A stretch of DNA of 64,000 nucleotides from Pseudomonas paracarnis (GCF_904063055.1 NZ_CAJFCN010000007.1:124001-188000), one strand, 5' to 3'; counted from the first letter of the stretch, positions 42,310-51,614 are shown. Notes: generated by a model not told the origin, from the sequence alone. Numbers and translations are program-made.

Positions 42310-43206
42310 ATGCCTGGCCCACGTCGCTTTCCCTTACCGTTGATCGCCGCCTTTTTTGCGTTGTATGTGATCTGGGGTTCCACCTATCTGGTGATCCGCA
42401 TTGGCGTGGAGTACTGGCCGCCGCTGTTGCTGGCGGGGATTCGGTTTTGCACGGCGGGTGCGTTGATGTACGGCTTTCTCAGGTGGCGCGGGGTGCCAGC
42501 GCCGACCTGGCCGCAGTGGAAGGCGGCCGGGATGATCGGCATTTTGCTGCTCACCGTGGGCAATGGTGGCGTGAGTGTGGCCGAACATATGGGCGTGTCG
42601 TCCGGCGTGGCCGCGCTGGCGGTGGCGACGGTGCCGCTGTTTACCTTGCTGTGTGGGTTTTTCTGGGGCGCACGTAATACACGGTTGGAATGGGCCGGGG
42701 TGCTGCTGGGGATTATCGGCATTGCCATGCTCAACATGGGCAGTACCTTGCAGTCGAGCCCACTGGGCGCGGTGTTGCTGTTGATGGCGGCGGCGTCCTG
42801 GGCCTTCGGCTCGGTGTGGAGCCGGCATTTGCCGCTGCCCCAAGGCGCCATGGCCAGTGCCGCAGAAATGCTCGTGGCCGGCGTGGCGCTGCTGCTGGTC
42901 AGCGCGTTGTCTGGCGAGCACCTGCAGGCCATGCCGCCGCTGGAGGGCTGGCTGGCCCTGGCGTACCTCACGGTGTTCGGCTCGATCATCGCCTTCAACG
43001 CTTATATGTACCTGCTCAAGCACGTACGCCCGGCGGCGGCGACCAGCTACGCCTATGTGAACCCGGCCGTGGCCGTGTTACTGGGGATTGTGTTCGTCGG
43101 TGAGAGCATCGGCCTGGAAGAAGCCTTGGCAATGCTGGTGATCATCAGCGCGGTGTTGCTGATCAGCCTGCCCCAATGGCGCAAGCCCAAACCGGAAATA
43201 AGGTAA
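42310..43206 (+). CDS. EamA-family (DMT) transporter, likely exporter
   Basis: 298 residues, ten membrane segments in two EamA repeats (about 8-140 and 150-290). FALYVIWGSTYLVIRIGVEYWPP is the typical start of the RhaT/YedA-like subgroup. It probably exports an amino acid or metabolite, given the divergent Lrp regulator. No ribosome site is strong before ATG 42310. The substrate cannot be told. Confidence 0.9.
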   Translation: MPGPRRFPLPLIAAFFALYVIWGSTYLVIRIGVEYWPPLLLAGIRFCTAGALMYGFLRWRGVPAPTWPQWKAAGMIGILLLTVGNGGVSVAEHMGVSSGVAALAVATVPLFTLLCGFFWGARNTRLEWAGVLLGIIGIAMLNMGSTLQSSPLGAVLLLMAAASWAFGSVWSRHLPLPQGAMASAAEMLVAGVALLLVSALSGEHLQAMPPLEGWLALAYLTVFGSIIAFNAYMYLLKHVRPAAATSYAYVNPAVAVLLGIVFVGESIGLEEALAMLVIISAVLLISLPQWRKPKPEIR

Positions 43207-43254
43207 ACTGCCGCGCATTACGCCCTTGCGCTGAATTTTTCCTACGGTAACTAC

Positions 43255-44589
43255 ATGACTTTCGCCACCCTTGGCCTGATCGAACCCTTGCTGCGCGCCC
43301 TTGAGACGCTTGGCTACCAGACCCCGACGCCGGTGCAGGCCCAAGCCATTCCGGCCGTGCTGGCCGGTCGCGACCTGATGGCCGCAGCCCAGACCGGCAC
43401 CGGCAAGACCGCAGGTTTCGCCTTGCCGCTGCTGCAACTGCTGACCCTGGAAGGGCCGAAAGTCGCCGCCAACTCGGCGCGTGCGCTGATCCTGTGCCCC
43501 ACTCGCGAGCTGGCTGAGCAGGTTCACGCCAGCGTTGCCGAGTACGCCCAGCACCTGCCGCTGACCACTTACGCGGTGTACGGCGGCGTGAGTATCAACC
43601 CGCAGATGATGAAGCTGCGCAAGGGTGTGGATATTTTGGTCGCCACCCCTGGCCGCCTGATCGACCTGTTCCGCCAGAACGCGCTGAAGCTCAACCAGCT
43701 GCAAACCCTGGTGCTGGATGAAGCCGACCGTATGCTCGACCTGGGCTTCTCCGAAGAGCTTGCCAACATTTATCGCATGCTGCCGAAAAAGCGCCAGACC
43801 CTGCTGTTCTCCGCGACCTTCTCCGATGACATCCGCCTGCTCGCCGGGCAAATGCTCAACGACCCGCTGAGCATCGAAGTCAGCCCACGCAACGTTGCCG
43901 CCAACACCGTCAAGCAGTGGGTGGTGCCGGTGGACAAGAAGCGCAAGCCGGAGCTGTTTGTGCACCTGATGCGCAAAGGCCGTTGGAAGCAAGTGCTGGT
44001 GTTCGCCAAGACCCGCAACGGCGTAGACGCCCTGGTGGACAAGTTGCAGGGCCTGGGCATCAACGCCGACGGCATCCATGGCGACAAACCCCAAGCCACC
44101 CGCCAACGCGCACTGGACCGCTTCAAGGCCAGCGAAGTGCAAATCCTGGTGGCCACCGATGTGGCGGCCCGCGGCCTGGATATCGAAGACCTGCCGCTGG
44201 TGGTCAACTTCGACCTGCCCATCGTGGCCGAAGACTACATCCACCGTATCGGCCGTACCGGGCGTGCGGGCAACACCGGTGAGGCGATTTCCCTGGTGTG
44301 TGCCGACGAGGTGAACATGCTCTCGGCGATCGAGATGCTGACCCGTCAGACCCTCACCCGCAAGATGGAACCGGATTTCGAGCCGGAGCACCGCGTGCCG
44401 GACACCGATGCCAGCGGGCAGGTGGTCAAGAAACCGAAAAAGCCGAAGAAGCCTAAAGCGTCCGGCGGTGGCGGCAAGCGCAACCTGGGCAAGTGGGTGG
44501 ACAGTGGGGAAGTGGCGCCGGCCGAGCCTTCGATCAAGCCGGTGCGCAAGGTGCCGGTGTTTAACACTGGGCCGCGTAAGAAGAAGTGA
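43255..44589 (+). CDS. rhlE: DEAD-box RNA helicase, RhlE type
   Basis: 444 residues. Q motif FATLGLIEPLLRALETLGYQTPTPVQ, motif I AAQTGTGKTAGFALPLL (about 45), Ib PTRELAEQV, II VLDEADRMLDLGF (about 150), III SATFSDD, VI HRIGRTGRAGNTGEAISL (about 332). The C-terminal 80 residues are basic and disordered (KKPKKPKKPKASGGGGKRN), typical of RhlE-like helicases that bind RNA. From memory PA3950 (RhlE1) is syntenic. Ends beside a repeat of the second family. Confidence 0.92.
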   Translation: MTFATLGLIEPLLRALETLGYQTPTPVQAQAIPAVLAGRDLMAAAQTGTGKTAGFALPLLQLLTLEGPKVAANSARALILCPTRELAEQVHASVAEYAQHLPLTTYAVYGGVSINPQMMKLRKGVDILVATPGRLIDLFRQNALKLNQLQTLVLDEADRMLDLGFSEELANIYRMLPKKRQTLLFSATFSDDIRLLAGQMLNDPLSIEVSPRNVAANTVKQWVVPVDKKRKPELFVHLMRKGRWKQVLVFAKTRNGVDALVDKLQGLGINADGIHGDKPQATRQRALDRFKASEVQILVATDVAARGLDIEDLPLVVNFDLPIVAEDYIHRIGRTGRAGNTGEAISLVCADEVNMLSAIEMLTRQTLTRKMEPDFEPEHRVPDTDASGQVVKKPKKPKKPKASGGGGKRNLGKWVDSGEVAPAEPSIKPVRKVPVFNTGPRKKK

Positions 44590-44590
44590 T

Positions 44591-44705
44591 TGATCGTTCC
44601 CACGCTCCGCGTGGGAACGCATCCTGTGACGCTCTGCGTCACGAACCTAAAGCGGGACGCAGAGCGTCCCTGGCGGCATCCCCACGCAGAGCGTGGGAAC
44701 GATCA
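44591..44705. repeat. second-family REPIN (CGTTCCCACGC type)
   Basis: TGATCGTTCCCACGCTCCGC ... GCAGAGCGTGGGAACGATCA with inner GACGCTCTGCGTC and GACGCAGAGCGTC. It lies exactly between the converging helicase and flavoprotein genes and overlaps the flavoprotein stop by three bases. Confidence 0.92.
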
Positions 44706-45929
44706 GCGTTGGAGCCACTCCAACATCCCCAGCCCAGCCGTCCGGCCACTGGCAAAACAGCCGGTCAGCAAATACCCACCGGTCGGCGCCTCCCAATCCA
44801 GCATTTCCCCCGCACAAAACACGCCAGGCAATGGCTTGAGCATCAACCGCTCATCCAGCGCTTCAAACGGCACACCACCGGCCGTGCTGATCGCCTCATC
44901 CATCGGCCGCGTCCTCACCAGCGTCAGCGGCAGCGCCTTGATATCCACCGCCAATTGCGCCGGATCGGTGAAGTGTTCAGCGGGCGTCAGCTCGCGCAAC
45001 AACGCCGCTTTCACGCCATCCAATCCCAACTGACTGTGCAAGTGCTTGCTCATCGACCGCGAGCCACGGGGCTTGGCCAATGCGGCCTGCACCTTGTCCA
45101 GCGGCTTGCTGGGCAGCAAATCGATATGCACCGTGGCCGCACCGTCGCGGTTGATCGCTTCGCGAATCGGCGCCGACAAGGCGTAAATCAAACTGCCTTC
45201 AATGCCGGTGGCAGTGATCACGCATTCGCCCAACCGAGGCTTGTCATCCCCCAGGCCAATGGCGACGTTTTTCAACGGTGCGCCCGCGAATTTGCTGACC
45301 ATCAACGCGCTCCATGCCGACACTTCAAACCCGCAGTTGCTCGGTTGCAGTCGCACATAGGGCAGGCCTTTGCCTTCAAACAGGTTGAGCCATGCACCGT
45401 CGGAGCCCAATCGCGACCAGCTGCCGCCGCCCAGGGCCAGCAGCACAGCGTCGCTGTGGACAACTTTTTCGCCGTCCGGGCTGTGGATAAGTAAATCGCC
45501 CTCAGCATTCCAACCCGTCCACCGATGCCGGGTGTGGATAACCACACCTTGCTCCCGCAGACGCTTGAGCCAGGCGCGCAGCAGTGGCGCGGCTTTCATA
45601 TCGGTAGGAAATACGCGGCCGGAGGTGCCGACAAAGGTCTGGATACCCAGGCCATGGATCCATTCGCACAACGCCTCGGCGCCAAAGCTGCGCAGCAGCG
45701 GCGCCATGTGCGGCGCGCGTTCAGCGTAGCGCGACAGGAACGCCGGGTACGCCTCGGAGTGGGTGATGTTCATGCCGCCCACGCCGGCCAGCAGGAACTT
45801 GCGCCCCACTGAAGGCATGCCGTCGTACAGATCCACGCGCACGCCCGCCTGGCTCAAGACTTCGGCGGCCATCAGCCCGGCGGGGCCGCCGCCGATAATG
45901 GAGACGTGGTGGGCAGAAGTCTGAGGCAT
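44703..45929 (-). CDS. HI0933/BaiN-like NAD(P)/FAD-dependent oxidoreductase
   Basis: 408 residues of the TIGR03862 kind. Dinucleotide site VSIIGGGPAGLMAAEVLSQAG (about 9-29); SVGRKFLLAGVGGMNITHSE and the C-terminal AGEMLDWEAPTGGYLLTGCFASGRTAG (about 370-397) bind FAD. Members are flavoproteins of unclear substrate; BaiN acts on bile acids in gut bacteria but that need not apply. Monocistronic; no partner gene. Confidence 0.88.
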   Translation of the reverse strand: MPQTSAHHVSIIGGGPAGLMAAEVLSQAGVRVDLYDGMPSVGRKFLLAGVGGMNITHSEAYPAFLSRYAERAPHMAPLLRSFGAEALCEWIHGLGIQTFVGTSGRVFPTDMKAAPLLRAWLKRLREQGVVIHTRHRWTGWNAEGDLLIHSPDGEKVVHSDAVLLALGGGSWSRLGSDGAWLNLFEGKGLPYVRLQPSNCGFEVSAWSALMVSKFAGAPLKNVAIGLGDDKPRLGECVITATGIEGSLIYALSAPIREAINRDGAATVHIDLLPSKPLDKVQAALAKPRGSRSMSKHLHSQLGLDGVKAALLRELTPAEHFTDPAQLAVDIKALPLTLVRTRPMDEAISTAGGVPFEALDERLMLKPLPGVFCAGEMLDWEAPTGGYLLTGCFASGRTAGLGMLEWLQR

Positions 45930-46100
45930 GGGCAGGGCTACGGTGATGTAAATAGGCCGAGCATTCTACCCGACCATGACGCCGCTGCCTGATCAAAAAA
46001 CGTACACTTTCCTACAGGCCATGCGGTCAAACGCTTGTAGCCGCTTACGCTCAAGTTATCCACAGGCCGTTCCACAGGCATTGTGGGTAACGCTCACACT

Positions 46101-47021
46101 TCAATGACAGCCTGATGACGTCCACACCCGCTGCGCGCTGTGGTGCAGGATGCCGTGGCGGCGGGCGAGGGCGGGGCGGTCCTTGCTGTAACCGCCGCCG
46201 ATCACGCCCATCACCGGTATGTCGCGGCCCAGGCAGTGGCGCATCACGCTTTCATCACGGGCGGCGACGCCTGCATCTGTCAGCTTGAGGTAACCAAGGG
46301 CGTCGTCCTTGTGCACATCCACGCCGGCGTCGTACAGCACCAGATCCGGCTGGTAGAGCGGCAGCAGGTAGTTGAGCGCGTCATCCACCACCTTGAGGTA
46401 GTCGGCATCGCCCATGCCCATGGGCAGCGGGATGTCCCAGTCGCTCTGGGCCTTGCGTGCCGGGAAGTTCTTTTCGCAGTGCAGCGACACGGTGATGGCG
46501 TCCGGCGTGTCGTGCAGGATGCGTGCGGTGCCGTCACCCTGGTGTACGTCGCAATCGAAGATCAGCACGCGATTGACCCGGCCGTTGGCCAACAGGTAAT
46601 GGCTGATCACCGCCAGGTCATTAAAAATGCAGAAACCCGCCGGATAATCGTAATGGGCATGGTGGGTGCCACCGGCCAAATGGCAGGCCAGGCCATGTTC
46701 GAGGGCTTGTTCGGCGGCCAGGATCGAGCCGCCCACCGCGCGCACCGTGCGCCGGGCCAGGGCTTCGCTCCACGGCAGGCCGAGGCGGCGTTGGTCTTCG
46801 CGGGACAGTTCGCCGCTCATGTAGCGTTCGATATACCCCGGTTCATGGGCCAGGGCCAAAATGTCTGCCGGGCACAGCGGCGGGCGCAGCAATTGGCTGT
46901 CTTCGGTCAGGCCGCTGTCCACCAAGTGGTCACGCAACAGGCGAAACTTGTCCATTGGGAACCGGTGGTCCGCCGGGAACTCAGGGCTGTAGTCTTCGTG
47001 GTAGATCAATGGCAAGGGCAT
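46101..47021 (-). CDS. histone-deacetylase-family amidohydrolase
   Basis: 306 residues from ATG 47021 (MPLPLIYHEDYSPEFPADHRFPMDKF). A zinc-dependent deacetylase fold. Metal and catalytic residues: GGTHHAHYDYPAGFCIFNDLAV (about 132-153, tandem His), LIFDCDVHQGDGTARI (Asp and His zinc ligands) and LVLYDAGVDVHKDD (Asp ligand). Bacterial members act on acetylated small amines or proteins. The short form resembles class IV/HDAC11-like enzymes. Divergent from the GNAT gene 77 bases away; an acetyltransferase/deacetylase pair is an attractive but unproven link. Confidence 0.92.
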   Translation of the reverse strand: MPLPLIYHEDYSPEFPADHRFPMDKFRLLRDHLVDSGLTEDSQLLRPPLCPADILALAHEPGYIERYMSGELSREDQRRLGLPWSEALARRTVRAVGGSILAAEQALEHGLACHLAGGTHHAHYDYPAGFCIFNDLAVISHYLLANGRVNRVLIFDCDVHQGDGTARILHDTPDAITVSLHCEKNFPARKAQSDWDIPLPMGMGDADYLKVVDDALNYLLPLYQPDLVLYDAGVDVHKDDALGYLKLTDAGVAARDESVMRHCLGRDIPVMGVIGGGYSKDRPALARRHGILHHSAQRVWTSSGCH

Positions 47022-47098
47022 GGGATTTTCTGACGGGAACCTGCGACGAATCTTAACAGCGCTGTACACTCACGCACATGGCAAGGCAGGGGGGACCC

Positions 47099-47668
47099 AT
47101 GGAGCCGATACTGGAATTGGAAAGTGCACGCTTGGTGCTGCGCCAATGGCGCGACAGCGACCTGCCGGACTTTGCGCGCATGTGCGCCGACCCGCAGGTG
47201 ATGCGCTACTTTCCGGCTCAATTGAGCCACTTGGAAAGCGCCGCGCTTATCGGCCGGATTCGCGGGCATTTTGCTGAATATGGCTTTGGTTTTTGGGCCT
47301 TGCAGCGCAAGGACACGGGCGAATTTATCGGCCTGACCGGGCTTGCGAATGTCAGCTTTGAAGCCGGCTTTACCCCAGCGGTGGAAATCGGCTGGCGCCT
47401 GGCCCGCGAACATTGGGGCCTGGGTTATGCCAGTGAGGCCGCCTGGACAGCGTTGCGCTGTGGTTTTGACCGCTTGCAACTGGACGAAATCCTGGCCTTC
47501 ACCACCGAGAGCAACCTGCCCTCACAAAAAGTCATGCAGGCCATCGGTATGCATTACGATCCGCAGGCAGATTTTGAACACCCGAAAGTCGCAGCCGGTG
47601 ACCCGCTGCGACCGCATGTTTTGTACCGCATCACCCGCGCCCAATGGTTGGACACGCTGCACGGATAA
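47099..47668 (+). CDS. GNAT N-acetyltransferase, RimJ/RimL type
   Basis: 189 residues from ATG 47099, which has AGGGGGG ahead; an ATG seven codons upstream lacks one. Starts MEPILELESARLVLRQWRDSDLPDFARMCADPQVM, the RimJ/RimL pattern; acetyl-CoA site about EIGWRLAREHWGLGYASEAAWTAL (95-118) and ESNLPSQKVMQAIGM. Acetylates an amine of unknown acceptor. Upstream of tesB by 38 bases. Confidence 0.9.
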   Translation: MEPILELESARLVLRQWRDSDLPDFARMCADPQVMRYFPAQLSHLESAALIGRIRGHFAEYGFGFWALQRKDTGEFIGLTGLANVSFEAGFTPAVEIGWRLAREHWGLGYASEAAWTALRCGFDRLQLDEILAFTTESNLPSQKVMQAIGMHYDPQADFEHPKVAAGDPLRPHVLYRITRAQWLDTLHG

Positions 47669-47706
47669 GCAGCCCGGAATGCCCTATTGATTGTAGGAGT
47701 TGCTCT

Positions 47707-48576
47707 ATGAGCCAAGTATTGGAAGATCTGGTGGACTTGCTGACCCTGGAGCCGATCGAGGAGAACCTCTTTCGCGGCCGCAGCCAGGACCTGGGCTTTC
47801 GCCAGCTGTTCGGCGGCCAAGTGCTCGGCCAGTCGCTGTCGGCGGCCAGCCAGACCGTAGAAGAAGCGCGGCATGTACATTCCCTGCACGGTTATTTCCT
47901 GCGCCCTGGCGATGCCGCGTTGCCGGTGGTGTATTCGGTGGACCGCGTGCGCGATGGTGGCAGTTTCAGCACGCGTCGTGTCACCGCGATTCAAAAGGGC
48001 AATCCGATCTTCACCTGCACGACCTCGTTCCAGTACGACGAACAAGGCTTCCAGCACCAGACCACCATGCCGGTGGTAGTGGGCCCGGAAAACCTGCCGT
48101 CGGAACTGGAGCTGACCCAGCAACGTGCGCACCTGATCCCCGAGCACATGCGCGACAAGCTGCTGTGCCCCAAGCCCATCGAAGTGCGCCCGGTCACCGA
48201 AAAAGACCCGTTCAACCCGCAGCCGTCCGACCCGGTCAAGTACGTGTGGTTTCGTGCCGACGGTGCCTTGGCGGACACACCGGCGTTGCATAAATACCTG
48301 TTGGCCTATGCCTCGGACTTTGGCCTGCTGACCACCTCGCTGCTGCCCCATGGCAAGACCGTGTGGCAGAAAGACATGCAGGTCGCCAGCCTCGATCACG
48401 CGCTGTGGTTCCACGCCGACCTGCGAGCCGATGACTGGTTGTTGTACGCCATGGACAGCCCGTGGGCTGGCAACTCCAGGGGGTTCTCCCGGGGCAGCGT
48501 GTACAACCGCGCCGGGCAACTGGTGGCGTCGGTGACCCAGGAAGGTTTGATCCGCCATCGCAAGGATTGGGCATGA
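47707..48576 (+). CDS. tesB: acyl-CoA thioesterase II
   Basis: 289 residues, two hot-dog repeats. LFGGQVLGQSLSAASQTV near 36 and LHGYFLRPGD are signatures. The catalytic Asp is in ASLDHALWFHADLRADDW (about 225) and the Gln in VTQEGLIRHR (about 279). Hydrolyses medium and long acyl-CoA esters. RBS TAGGAGTTGCTCT before ATG 47707. The stop overlaps the start of the HAD gene (ATGA), so translation is coupled. Confidence 0.95.
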   Translation: MSQVLEDLVDLLTLEPIEENLFRGRSQDLGFRQLFGGQVLGQSLSAASQTVEEARHVHSLHGYFLRPGDAALPVVYSVDRVRDGGSFSTRRVTAIQKGNPIFTCTTSFQYDEQGFQHQTTMPVVVGPENLPSELELTQQRAHLIPEHMRDKLLCPKPIEVRPVTEKDPFNPQPSDPVKYVWFRADGALADTPALHKYLLAYASDFGLLTTSLLPHGKTVWQKDMQVASLDHALWFHADLRADDWLLYAMDSPWAGNSRGFSRGSVYNRAGQLVASVTQEGLIRHRKDWA

Positions 48577-49160
48577 GCCTCGGCGACGTTAGGCACTGGG
48601 TGTTCGACATGGACGGCACCCTCACGGTGGCCGTGCATGATTTTGCCGCTATCCGCGTGGCGCTGGACATTCCACCTGAAGACGACATCCTCACGCACCT
48701 GGCGGCCTTGCCTGCGCCGGTTGCAGCCGCCAAGCACGCCTGGTTGCTGGAGCACGAGCGCGAGCTGGCCCTGGGTTCGGTGGCGGCGCAGGGCGCGGTG
48801 GAGCTGGTACAGGAATTGGCCGGGCGCGGTTACCGCCTGGGGATCCTGACCCGCAATGCGCGGGAGCTGGCCCATATCACCCTGGAGGCGATAGGCCTGG
48901 CGGACTGCTTTGCGATTGAGGATGTGCTGGGGCGCGATGATGCGCCGCACAAGCCGGATCCCGGTGGGTTGCTGAAACTGGCGGCGGCTTGGGACGTAGC
49001 ACCCCGCGACATGGTGATGGTCGGGGATTACCGCTTTGACCTGGATTGTGGTCGGGCAGCGGGCACCAAGACGGTGTTGGTGAACTTGCCGGAGAACCCT
49101 TGGCCGGAATTGGCGGATTGGCATGCCGAGGATTGTGCGGCGCTGCGCCGAATGATCTAA
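48573..49160 (+). CDS. HAD-family hydrolase
   Basis: 195 residues. Motif I HWVFDMDGTLTVAV (nucleophile Asp and acid Asp, about 10-14), motif II ILTRNARELA (Thr), motif III KPDPGGLLKLA (Lys) and motif IV MVMVGDYRFDLDCGRAAG. A phosphatase of the phosphoglycolate-phosphatase-like subfamily IA. The gene overlaps the end of tesB by 4 bases. The substrate is unknown. Confidence 0.9.
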   Translation: MSLGDVRHWVFDMDGTLTVAVHDFAAIRVALDIPPEDDILTHLAALPAPVAAAKHAWLLEHERELALGSVAAQGAVELVQELAGRGYRLGILTRNARELAHITLEAIGLADCFAIEDVLGRDDAPHKPDPGGLLKLAAAWDVAPRDMVMVGDYRFDLDCGRAAGTKTVLVNLPENPWPELADWHAEDCAALRRMI

Positions 49161-49181
49161 GCCGGGCGACAGAGAGCAAAT

Positions 49182-49268
49182 GTGGGAGCTGGCTTGCCTG
49201 CGATAGCGGTGGGTCAGCTGACACTTTATCAACTGACAGTCCGTCATCGCAGGCAAGCCAGCTCCCAC
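49182..49268. repeat. REPIN (complete copy)
   Basis: Standard outer arms; inner part GCGATAGCGG / TCCGTCATCGC. It lies between the converging HAD and alpha/beta-hydrolase genes. Confidence 0.95.
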
Positions 49269-49292
49269 ATTTTGATGGGGTTCCTTCAGGTG

Positions 49293-50267
49293 CTACTGGG
49301 CGAACAGTACCTTTTCTCCCTCTGGCGAGGTAAACATCTTATCCCCGTCATGCCCCACCCCTGGCACTTCTACCAGCCGGTGGCCTAACTGCGGATGCCG
49401 CTGCTTGAGGTAGTCAAAATAGTTGTGGCCACGCATCAGCCGATACGCACCCTGGGTTTCGGCTTCGCAGCTTTTATCCAATGCTGGGTGGTTGGGGTCG
49501 GTGTCCTGCTGGCCCAACAGGTAAGTGATGTCGCGTGAGACGTAGTCTTGTTCCAGTTGCTGGGCACCTCGGCCCCCCACGTAATCCGGCAGGTTTTGCA
49601 TGCCGTACTTCCAGTCGTTAAAGCCTGGGCAATTGGCGATGTCGAACGTCACCGGGCGCTGCGGGCTGAAGTACGCATAGGACGACGGGTTAGCCACCAC
49701 ATACCGCAGGCGGATGCCCTCGGAGTTCAGCAACGGGTGGTCGTGGCCGGTGAGGGCGAAGCGCTGCACCACTTGGCCGCCACCGGAATGCCCGGCGACC
49801 ACGATTTCTTTCAACGCCGGGAACAGTTGGTGGTTGCCCAAGTGCTTGATGATCTGGTCCAGAGCGCCATAAGAGCTGATCTGCCCTGGGCCGGTGGACG
49901 CTTCGCCGGCCATCCAGTCGTTACCCATCCAACGCACCACCTCGTGGCCCAGGTGATTGCGCTTCACGTCGGCTTGATTGAGAAACTGCGGCGCGATCAC
50001 CAGCGTAGTACCGCCCACCCCGGCATGCTCGGCGGCGTCGATGCCGCTTTGCAGGTAGGTTTGTGCATTGCGCAGGCGGCCATGCACGATGATCAATGCG
50101 CGTGTGACCTTGGGCAATGGTTCGCGCCAATCCTGGCTCAGGCCCAGGCTGAGGTCGCCGGCCTCCAGATGAAAGCGATCGGGGCTGACCACCTTGACGC
50201 CGTGTTCGGCTGCGAAGGTGCAACAGGACACGAGCACACCCAGCAGTAACCCCCATCGTTTGATCAT
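49293..50267 (-). CDS. exported alpha/beta-hydrolase-like protein
   Basis: 324 residues with a signal peptide (WGLLLGVLVSCCTFA/AE). Nucleophile elbow VVAGHSGGGQVVQRFAL (Ser in GHSGG, about residue 163) and VHGRLRNAQTYL as oxyanion loop; the C-terminal His may be in VPGVGHDGDKMF (about 307). Probable periplasmic esterase or peptidase of unknown substrate. It starts directly after the stop codon of the metallopeptidase gene, so they form an operon. Confidence 0.82.
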   Translation of the reverse strand: MIKRWGLLLGVLVSCCTFAAEHGVKVVSPDRFHLEAGDLSLGLSQDWREPLPKVTRALIIVHGRLRNAQTYLQSGIDAAEHAGVGGTTLVIAPQFLNQADVKRNHLGHEVVRWMGNDWMAGEASTGPGQISSYGALDQIIKHLGNHQLFPALKEIVVAGHSGGGQVVQRFALTGHDHPLLNSEGIRLRYVVANPSSYAYFSPQRPVTFDIANCPGFNDWKYGMQNLPDYVGGRGAQQLEQDYVSRDITYLLGQQDTDPNHPALDKSCEAETQGAYRLMRGHNYFDYLKQRHPQLGHRLVEVPGVGHDGDKMFTSPEGEKVLFAQ

Positions 50268-51155
50268 TTAGAGACTCTTGGCCGCGAAGGTATCGCATTG
50301 AGTGATCTGGCCCTGGGCGAAGCCGGTCTTGAACCAGCGCACGCGCTGGGCCGAGGTGCCGTGGGTGAACGAGTCTGGTACCACGCGCCCCTGGCCTTGT
50401 TGCTGCAAGCGGTCATCGCCGATGGCATTGGCTGCGTTCAGGGCTTCTTCGATATCGCCGGGTTCCAGCCAGTTCAGACGTTTTTGCGCATGGTTGGCCC
50501 ACACGCCGGCAAAGCAGTCGGCTTGCAGCTCCTGGCGAACCAGCAGGCCACCGTCGCCTTCCATCTGCCGGCCCTGTTGGCGCGCCGCCTGGATCTTGGA
50601 CGAGATGCCCAGCAACGTTTGTACGTGGTGCCCGATTTCGTGGGCGATCACGTAGGCCTGGGCGAAATCACCGGCGGCCTGGAAGCGTTGCGACATTTCC
50701 CGGAAGAAATCCAGGTCCAAGTACACCTGCTGGTCAGCCGGGCAGTAGAACGGGCCGCTGGCCGAGGTGGCGCCACCACAGGCTGAGTTCACCCGGCCAC
50801 GGAACAGGATCAGTTTCGGGTTCTTATAGGCCAGCCCATTTTCCTGGAACACTTGGCCCCAGGTGTCTTCGGTATCGCCCAGCACAGCGCGCACAAAGTC
50901 GGCTTGCTCATCGTTGGCTGGCGGCGCTTGACGCGGCTGGGTACTGACCGATGGCGCCTGTTCCATCTGGCCGGTCAATTGACCAAGAATCTGCATCGGG
51001 TCCTGGCCGGTCAGCCAGCCAATGCCAACGATCAGCACGATGGCCGTGAGGCTCAGGCCCTTGCCGCCGCCGAAGCGCATACCGCCACCGCCGCCACCAC
51101 TGTCGTTACGGGCATCCACCACGTTGTCGCTGCGTCGGCCTTTTTTCCATAGCAT
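50268..51155 (-). CDS. ypfJ: neutral zinc metallopeptidase, YpfJ family
   Basis: 295 residues: a Gly-rich N-terminal cytoplasmic part (DSGGGGGGMRFGGGKG), one membrane segment (LSLTAIVLIVGIGWL), and a peptidase-like domain with the zinc motif VIAHEIGHHVQTLLG (HEIGH, about 170) and downstream ELQADCFAGVWANHAQ (Glu ligand). Matches the KPN_02809/YpfJ family, with unknown biological role. Upstream of the hydrolase by zero bases. Confidence 0.92.
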   Translation of the reverse strand: MLWKKGRRSDNVVDARNDSGGGGGGMRFGGGKGLSLTAIVLIVGIGWLTGQDPMQILGQLTGQMEQAPSVSTQPRQAPPANDEQADFVRAVLGDTEDTWGQVFQENGLAYKNPKLILFRGRVNSACGGATSASGPFYCPADQQVYLDLDFFREMSQRFQAAGDFAQAYVIAHEIGHHVQTLLGISSKIQAARQQGRQMEGDGGLLVRQELQADCFAGVWANHAQKRLNWLEPGDIEEALNAANAIGDDRLQQQGQGRVVPDSFTHGTSAQRVRWFKTGFAQGQITQCDTFAAKSL

Positions 51156-51200
51156 GGGAGCAATCCTCTGTGTGCAAACCGTGATTGATTATGGTCGGTA

Positions 51201-51614
51201 TTAACGGCAATAGCCTTCGCCAGTGGCGACGATCAGGCAGTCTTTTTTATCTGCCAGCCATTTCAAGCCGGTGGCGGCGCCGTCGCCAGCGCGCAACAAC
51301 TGCGGGCCGTCGGGGCGGATGAAGGCGATGCCGTCTTCGGTGGCCTCACCTTTGAAGGTGCCGGCGTCATCGGCGTCGAGGCCGTATTGCATGGTCAGCA
51401 GGTAGTGGCCACGGCCAATGCTGTCGTCCTTGGCGATGGTCAGGTGCAAGCCTTCGACACCGACCCACTTGCCTACCCATTTATCGGTCGGCGGAGTCTC
51501 GGGCACCAGGGTCGCTTGCACGGAAGCCGGCGCGGGCTTGGGGGCTTCTTTCGGGGTTTTATCGCAGGCGGCGAGCAGGGCGAGGGCAGACAGGGCAAAG
51601 AGAATTTTTTTCAT
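51201..51614 (-). CDS. small putative lipoprotein
   Basis: 137 residues from ATG 51614 (MKKILFALSALALLAACDKTPKEAPKPAP): lipobox LAAC with Cys17, Asp at +2 (possible inner-membrane retention), then a Pro/Ala-rich linker and a small beta-rich domain (WVGKWVGVEGLHLTIAKDD, RGHYLLTMQYG). An in-frame ATG 14 codons upstream is not used because of the signal. Unknown function; 45 bases upstream of ypfJ on the same strand. Confidence 0.82.
   Translation of the reverse strand: MKKILFALSALALLAACDKTPKEAPKPAPASVQATLVPETPPTDKWVGKWVGVEGLHLTIAKDDSIGRGHYLLTMQYGLDADDAGTFKGEATEDGIAFIRPDGPQLLRAGDGAATGLKWLADKKDCLIVATGEGYCR

Noticed and set aside
43078..44622. 514-codon open frame on the minus strand
   Set aside because: Antisense to the DEAD-box helicase and runs into a repeat; no domain.
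46057..46065. TTATCCACA, a perfect DnaA box
   Set aside because: Isolated box; another lies inside the dehydrogenase gene near 57297. No cluster, no AT-rich unwinding region and no dnaA nearby, so not an origin.
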